DNA of 64,000 bases from JAUILH01 sp965230535 (GTDB lineage Bacteria > Bacteroidota > Bacteroidia > Flavobacteriales_D > JAUILH01), in assembly GCA_965230535.1 (NCBI GenBank), contig OZ246010.1, positions 310,001-374,000 on the forward strand, given 5' to 3'. The first letter of the stretch is position 1. Every line of letters starts with the position of its first letter. The position numbers and the translations under genes were made by a program. Under the pieces are notes generated by a model, which worked only from the letters and a program-made list of their open reading frames with translations, had not been told where the DNA came from and did not search any database. This document shows, piece after piece, positions 61,001-64,000 of this stretch.

Positions 61001-62702
61001 TCTCAATTAAGGAGGTCTCTATCGTCTCTGCTGAAGCTGTTAAAGGAAGCAGGTTATCAGGCGCATCTCCTATCAGTGCCGTAGCTATGGTACGCCCCTC
61101 TTGATCATGGTAGCTCACACTGGTCTGATCATTGGGATCCATCACCATGTTCTTTTTGTAGTGTGAGGCGTCTCCTACATTTTTACCGAATAATCTTCTT
61201 AATTCTACTTCATTGGTTGTTCCGTAAAAATACTGCATCTCCCGGCCACTACCCATGGCAAATTCTTCACCTATACCGGAGCTCTTGCGAACACGACCTG
61301 TACCATCGCGCATGTACTCTACCTCAGAGTAGACATACCCCTCGGCATTAGGAATGGCATCTCTGTACAAATCTCCTGTTAACTGATTGTTAGATGAAAA
61401 ATACTGGGCCGCTCCATAAGTGCCACTCGTTGGACTTGATAAGGGATCTGTTGCTGAAATTCCATCGAAATGCTGCTTGTCAAAAGTCACATCCGTTCCG
61501 CCATCGTCAATCACATTAAAACCATCATGATAATTTAAATCATAACCCAACTTTGGAGCTGGCAAAACACTCACACTCGCTCGCCCCTCATAGTCATACT
61601 TCTGCTCTGCGATAAGTGTCACCTCATCACTTGTAGAGTAAGAAACTGTCTGACGGTTCCTTAAACTTCCATCGTGATACGATATCACTGATTTACTCTT
61701 ACCGTCTTCAGCAAAATTTACCTGGTACAACCAGTTCTTATCATCCTCGAATATATCTGTAGCTAAAATTTCATGACTCGTGGCATCATTCAATGAAGTA
61801 GGCACTGTATACCCCCAATCTCCTACATTTAAGTAAGTGTAATCGCCGGCTACGCCATCTATTAAACGACCTATCGCTCTTACTCTGAAATATAATATCC
61901 CCTCAGGATAAACCATGTCCAGCTTATAAAACTGAAATGGACTATTGATTCTGGTTGCCTTCTTAAATTCAAATGGATCTTCGAAATTACCTGTGGAAAA
62001 ATCAGGGTGGTCACTCTTTTGATCGATAAAAACCCACTCTACATCAAAACTCTCTGCTCCCTCTACGTAAGTCCAGTATATCATCCCATTACTCGCATCA
62101 AAACCGATAGAAGGAACTTCCGTATGGTCCAGCTTAGGATAACGGGTCGTATGAATCTGTAACTCCATGCGGATATCATCCGGAATATCAGAACTCTGAT
62201 AAGGATCGACCACTGCACTCCAGGATAACATATCCGTACTCACCTGGGCATCAACATCTGTGACCACAAACTTCAACTCCCCATAACTACTGATACTCCC
62301 CGTCTGAGGTATCGAAAACACAGCCATATCCTCATACACAAACTCTGCTCCATCTGCCTCATGGCTTATCGTTAAATCCCCACTCGATAATACTGTTGTT
62401 CCAGTCACATCCTGAAGCTCATAACTTATCGTATACCTGAAATACTTGGCCAAATCCAAATCACTTTGGTCCTCCCTGTCATACTTTAAACGCAACACTA
62501 CCTCCCGGCTACTTGCATAATCAGTTGAACTACCAGACTCATCAGTATACAGAGGGTCTGACATGTCTACCTCTGTGACATTTTCTATCAAATCAACCTT
62601 ATTAACTCGGTAACTTTGAACATAGTCGTTTCCATATACAGAAGATACGATCGTGCTACCCAGAAAGAGCAGCAAAAATTTGATGTACATTATTGGCTTC
62701 AT
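55068..62702 (-). CDS. Giant secreted RHS/YD-repeat polymorphic toxin
   Basis: About 2544 aa from the ATG at 62702 (signal peptide MKPIMYIKFLLLFLGSTIVS), chosen because it begins 1 base after the upstream stop; an ATG at 62717 overlaps that gene by 14 bases. The first 1,500 residues hold fibronectin-like and Cys-rich segments typical of Flavobacteriales YD proteins. YD repeats follow ('DYIYGPLGNR', 'EYDLISGNVNKVCY'), then the RHS core 'YTFRMHDPRLGRFLSTDPL' with 'ELEGLE' near residue 2245, after which a unique tip of about 300 residues begins. The cage would carry the tip out; the export route is not visible (no T9SS domain). Tip activity is unknown. Confidence 0.85.
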   Translation of the reverse strand: MKPIMYIKFLLLFLGSTIVSSVYGNDYVQSYRVNKVDLIENVTEVDMSDPLYTDESGSSTDYASSREVVLRLKYDREDQSDLDLAKYFRYTISYELQDVTGTTVLSSGDLTISHEADGAEFVYEDMAVFSIPQTGSISSYGELKFVVTDVDAQVSTDMLSWSAVVDPYQSSDIPDDIRMELQIHTTRYPKLDHTEVPSIGFDASNGMIYWTYVEGAESFDVEWVFIDQKSDHPDFSTGNFEDPFEFKKATRINSPFQFYKLDMVYPEGILYFRVRAIGRLIDGVAGDYTYLNVGDWGYTVPTSLNDATSHEILATDIFEDDKNWLYQVNFAEDGKSKSVISYHDGSLRNRQTVSYSTSDEVTLIAEQKYDYEGRASVSVLPAPKLGYDLNYHDGFNVIDDGGTDVTFDKQHFDGISATDPLSSPTSGTYGAAQYFSSNNQLTGDLYRDAIPNAEGYVYSEVEYMRDGTGRVRKSSGIGEEFAMGSGREMQYFYGTTNEVELRRLFGKNVGDASHYKKNMVMDPNDQTSVSYHDQEGRTIATALIGDAPDNLLPLTASAETIETSLIENNVYDEDAGCITSVNKILNVTAGANYDFDYDMAGTIFNMTMTGEPVPGAFTDVFDSSGLAICAECSYDLTITITDPDGNLVDMVVTSSSQTTTGTYTTISEHYTSANAVGVDCGNGSSSVTSGTLSFNSDFDDLGEYTVVKHLCVNRDNVSDQVDGVLDDADIDLQDLIDIYKDSVDLTACATNCDQLCQINAEIYVTENTSFSSHPDSSSYTEYLNAVNSYINADTCSCDVTYDTEYTSSGTDMCSVLELRLQADVTPDGFHYQSANGSDFWDDVDDMLAVSGSENIHIYESYDAAGTGIGSEITSLSYVQDQDNYQGEWAAELMKAHREYCHLQYCEALADSRDFDMEMADYSNWTDASGASTDYTDPANDPFEDDGVIVDGTTVIASGDLVSALNAYSTDYLDGDDCDGDPISPVESLEDWVDPNPTAFASENECLYDDYTLTAAEEDARHWEVYSSQYRYVKEDLIYTAKVNDGCLFYDDGNEIMIAPTPLMTSTEISTNNLEQLQLNAPDCEDVCTVNVDQWMNDLIHSDCAGELVDVNGDDIQEKIDLKDALYDYCLYTCGYENPQGFVITADLSASPAPTELTVLEDAIDDINDNVCTVTGAQLDINDIAVTNPYTDCEDYTLATPASACFNELVDFVNTKITGSGFTSTPTYYDDTDGLNADLDACIAENYSSALDNEVGITDYAVNVYDSGQSNAYQAIALYDDNNTAISFNDITEIKELLMISSAPVAGSGTFTNVRCQVVNNNGTSKTAWIFHNNSIQGVEPGNYSTATYCIPTEYSDFADLPDNLLDQWKDDCISFLLSEAEYNATIDYNNTVDGITSAFLASYNSECISGNTDENFTVTYSLKEYQYTLYYYDQAGNLVQTVPPEGVDVLTSAAFTSGVWDGTTNPNHGLNTTYAYNSAEQPINNESIDGGKTLFVYDSKQRLRYSQDAQQEDDDYFSYTKYDSHSRITEVGESELSQLSGATSIYNLDAEDNTFPSDGWNITTTYYDDDLGSTTADTEAASTFTGGQHNLRGRINRVVYVGGSRGTVNTASDHVQTQYYSYDEHGNVKELLTYNELLEDLDQGFKLTAYEYDLISGNVNKVCYQDGEIDAYYHKYFYDAENRLTLAMSSHNDYIWDKEAKYFYYLHGPMARVETGEEIVQGSDYAYSIHGWLKGVNSSTAVASRDLRGDGHNTINQWAAQDGFGFSLGYFDGDYSSIETTSFLADISGSFLGDGTTNAYANLYNGNISSMITALHDPDEDAMTIHGNAYRYDQLNRIRNSYTYANVSGSTDLVRQNNTFTGSVDILDYKTTYEFDKNGNLTSLRRTAHQVEDASNPGTFDNGMDHFSYHYISGTNKLDYVTDSDDNLYDTGHDLGDILSGQTTGNYDYNEIGQLTSDDQENISEIRWNAAGKVTHIIKSNTEADLEFIYGPLGNRIAKIKKPKDGSGTSLGESAWEYTVYSLDASGNPMSIYELNYEELTTTTFKEHYVLKEQHIYGSSRVGLRNLGVTIATNEFTDTGYPTAKTFTTSKSITASSGASDDDVYKDSRKMELKVYEMSNHLGNVLIVVTDRKLPTDDELHYTANIISTSDYYPYGMQKKARCLTEAAFSDKYRYSFQGQEHDDEVKGSGNSINYTFRMHDPRLGRFLSTDPLKAQYPHNSPFAFAENIVILGIELEGLEFMNHSALFHVNVRVLTNSSDINSYVIDEKVWNILKTDGDWRKNIGKQTPRKMLDGNLVNTQFKVSWKEMGKFHKEIKSRQVQMYSASGKGKGAVIPIIGWITVAADLIAPYTEVGEQQAKLTEMKRHASFVDKSVAIVKNAISNGAIPSEALAVLGKDMFSVDLMNYMIDGSEPRGHYMSSTNSEYVAIVKYVALTLMDANNAQFELSSSKRVCTNCDELYGPDPDPDVPQLTPAVQDTHHPDNYNPIKLSDQQIYKTVTNTTKFGLLYDAYLNSPGYKNMVKSQEAASQMAKQGQEVIYEGRR
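56081..57317. repeat. Direct repeat copy 2 (RHS core in main gene)
   Basis: Same-orientation partner of 52172-53432. It lies inside the main RHS gene, just before its variable C-terminal tip. Confidence 0.85.
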
Positions 62703-62703
62703 A

Positions 62704-63405
62704 TTAATATTCTTCATTTTGTACTACCTGGTAGTTGGATAATTTTGAACTGGGGAAGTATTGATTTTTGCTGTATTTGAAATAGCTTGAATTGCTGAAA
62801 ATTTCATCAGACAACTGAGCATTCAGATCAAACACATCATACTTAATTTCTACATAGTTATTCTCGGGATACACATCAACATTGTATTGATACACCACCT
62901 TTTTTAACGACGGCTTTTGTGCGGACAGAAAAACATCTACAGCAGCATAAGTTCCCTTTTCGTAAACAATTCTGTAGTGTTTTTGCCCCCCTTTATTTCC
63001 CATGAAAGTTATTTTGGGGTCATTTACCACAAGCAGGCTATCAATTGCACCCAAATCCATCGTTTCTTTCATTTTTGCACGCTTCTCTTTGGAGTTTTTC
63101 CCAACTATGATCTTTTTTGATGGCTCATGAATTAGAATCGAATGGGTTTGATTAAAACACATTAGGGTGTTGTTCATTTCATAGAGAATTTTAGCCCCTT
63201 TCCTCTTAACTGTGCCTTCTGTTTCATGAATCACCTTGCTTTTTGATTTGTCAGAAAACACTTTAACATCTACAGAGATATGAATACTCTCAGCCATATT
63301 AAGGCCATCATTGATTAGGGCCATATCCTTTTTAAAATCCTGAGAAAAGGATACGCACGATAAGCCCAAGAGCAAGAAAGACAATATGTATATCTGTTTA
63401 ATCAT
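62704..63405 (-). CDS. Exported LolA-like protein of RHS locus
   Basis: A 233-aa protein with signal peptide (MIKQIYILSFLLLGLSCVSF to SQ). The mature part is beta-rich and resembles the LolA/LolB curved sheet: 'MAESIHISVDVKVFSDKSKS', 'HETEGTVKRKGAKILYEMNN', 'HYRIVYEKGTYAAVDVFLS'. Genes of this type stand beside large YD proteins in Flavobacteriales. It sits between two YD genes, 2 bases after the stop of the partial one and 1 base before the start of the giant one, so all three are cotranscribed. It may chaperone or anchor the toxin. Confidence 0.65.
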   Translation of the reverse strand: MIKQIYILSFLLLGLSCVSFSQDFKKDMALINDGLNMAESIHISVDVKVFSDKSKSKVIHETEGTVKRKGAKILYEMNNTLMCFNQTHSILIHEPSKKIIVGKNSKEKRAKMKETMDLGAIDSLLVVNDPKITFMGNKGGQKHYRIVYEKGTYAAVDVFLSAQKPSLKKVVYQYNVDVYPENNYVEIKYDVFDLNAQLSDEIFSNSSYFKYSKNQYFPSSKLSNYQVVQNEEY

Positions 63406-63407
63406 GT

Positions 63408-64000
63408 TTATTGATTTATAGAGTGTCCTCTGTTTTCCTGAACCGTACGTCTGCCTTCTTTAGTTTCCACTGTAGTCAGGAACAGATTTCCTTGCTCATC
63501 ATATTCATAAATAGTTGCGTAGTTATTTTGATCTAACACAGCATTAAGTCTTAGATTTTCATTGTCGAAAACATAAGTGTTGATATTCCCTGTTACAGGA
63601 TAAATTCTCATATCATCTACGTATAAATCTTCACTGCCACTATCCACGTTTGGATCAATGGTGATCTGAATTTTCTCGGCACCACTTGGCATTTCAAATT
63701 GAATATGAACTTGCTGCCAACCTTCAATAATTCGGCCTTTCATAATCGATCCTGTAATCGCTGTCCCTGCAACAATGCCATTGCTTTCATTCATGTATGC
63801 AATGTCTATATCAAGATTGGCAGTTTCATATGTTGGAACACGTGCATTGTCTCTTGCAACCCAAAGACTTAGTATATATTCCTTTCCTCCTTGAAGTTGT
63901 AATCGATTTTGATGGAAACTCACCGAGTTGCTCAATTTCATGGAATGTTTCCCTGTATGAGCTTTCTCATCGCTTATATCAAAAGTGTTTGTTCCAACAG
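63408..64000 (-). CDS. C-terminal part of a large YD/carbohydrate-binding protein, partial
   Basis: The frame stays open to the right edge of the window, so only the last 197 codons are seen; an internal ATG at 63941 is not the start. The visible part includes 'AHTGKHSMKLSNSVSF' and 'YILSLWVARDNARVPTYETA', a carbohydrate-binding-module-like beta domain, then the YD-type end 'TYVFDNENLRLNAVLDQNNY' and 'IYEYDEQGNLFLTTVETKEG'. It stops without an RHS core or toxin tip. It is probably a companion or N-terminal-type component of the RHS system, encoded first in the operon with the LolA-like and RHS genes. Confidence 0.75.
   Translation of the reverse strand, partial: VGTNTFDISDEKAHTGKHSMKLSNSVSFHQNRLQLQGGKEYILSLWVARDNARVPTYETANLDIDIAYMNESNGIVAGTAITGSIMKGRIIEGWQQVHIQFEMPSGAEKIQITIDPNVDSGSEDLYVDDMRIYPVTGNINTYVFDNENLRLNAVLDQNNYATIYEYDEQGNLFLTTVETKEGRRTVQENRGHSINQ

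Overview
The window looks like a chromosomal segment of a marine or environmental Bacteroidota bacterium, most likely order Flavobacteriales and possibly close to Crocinitomicaceae or Cryomorphaceae. The evidence is four secreted proteins with type IX secretion (T9SS) C-terminal sorting domains, lipoprotein signal peptides, a TAnnTTTG-type promoter, large RHS/YD proteins, three TPR-SpoIIE phosphatases, and AT-rich DNA with few Shine-Dalgarno sites. The genus cannot be fixed from the sequence.

Layout. (1) 1-34.5 kb is ordinary chromosome. It holds a TonB-like gene end, two LamG-type T9SS proteins, a marR-oxidoreductase pair, a sulfurtransferase, and a run of stress or antibiotic-type genes (two serine hydrolases, a class D beta-lactamase with all motifs, a GNAT-PEP mutase operon). 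It also has AraC/HxlR regulators with their targets, a LytS/LytTR two-component pair, and an operon (18.9-23.4 kb) of three divergent members of an apparently undescribed secreted family plus an outer-membrane barrel. Three SpoIIE-TPR signalling phosphatases sit at 12.2, 28.8 and 32.1 kb. (2) 34.8-37.6 kb is an integration hotspot. A displaced tRNA-His 3' half with its terminator, and decayed copies of it, are followed by an XRE regulator and two overlapping nuclease-like genes, then a displaced tRNA-Arg-like 3' end. (3) 37.6-49.1 kb is a compact, mostly one-strand block with the look of a mobile element. It encodes an N6-adenine methyltransferase, tandem small paralogues, a 1266-aa SF2 helicase, helical and AT-hook proteins, a DnaA-domain-IV-like DNA-binding protein and a Zot/FtsK-HerA-like ATPase, with a highly structured intergenic region. 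No integrase, relaxase, capsid or conjugation gene was recognised. (4) 49.3-64 kb is a polymorphic-toxin (RHS) locus. It has the 3' part of one large YD protein, a LolA-like secreted protein, a 2.5-kDa-class-length (about 2544 aa) RHS protein with a variable C-terminus, candidate immunity lipoproteins, a truncated RadC gene, and an orphan RHS core copy with a displaced, out-of-frame C-terminal domain.

How parts may work together: the HxlR regulator at 16.0 kb probably represses the divergent NTF2-like gene through two CTTTC-N5-GAAAG sites that frame its promoter. The orphan RHS copy shares a direct repeat of about 1.25 kb with the main RHS gene, which would allow exchange of toxin tips. The tRNA remnants suggest repeated insertions at one site. 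All functions are read from motifs; no database search was run.
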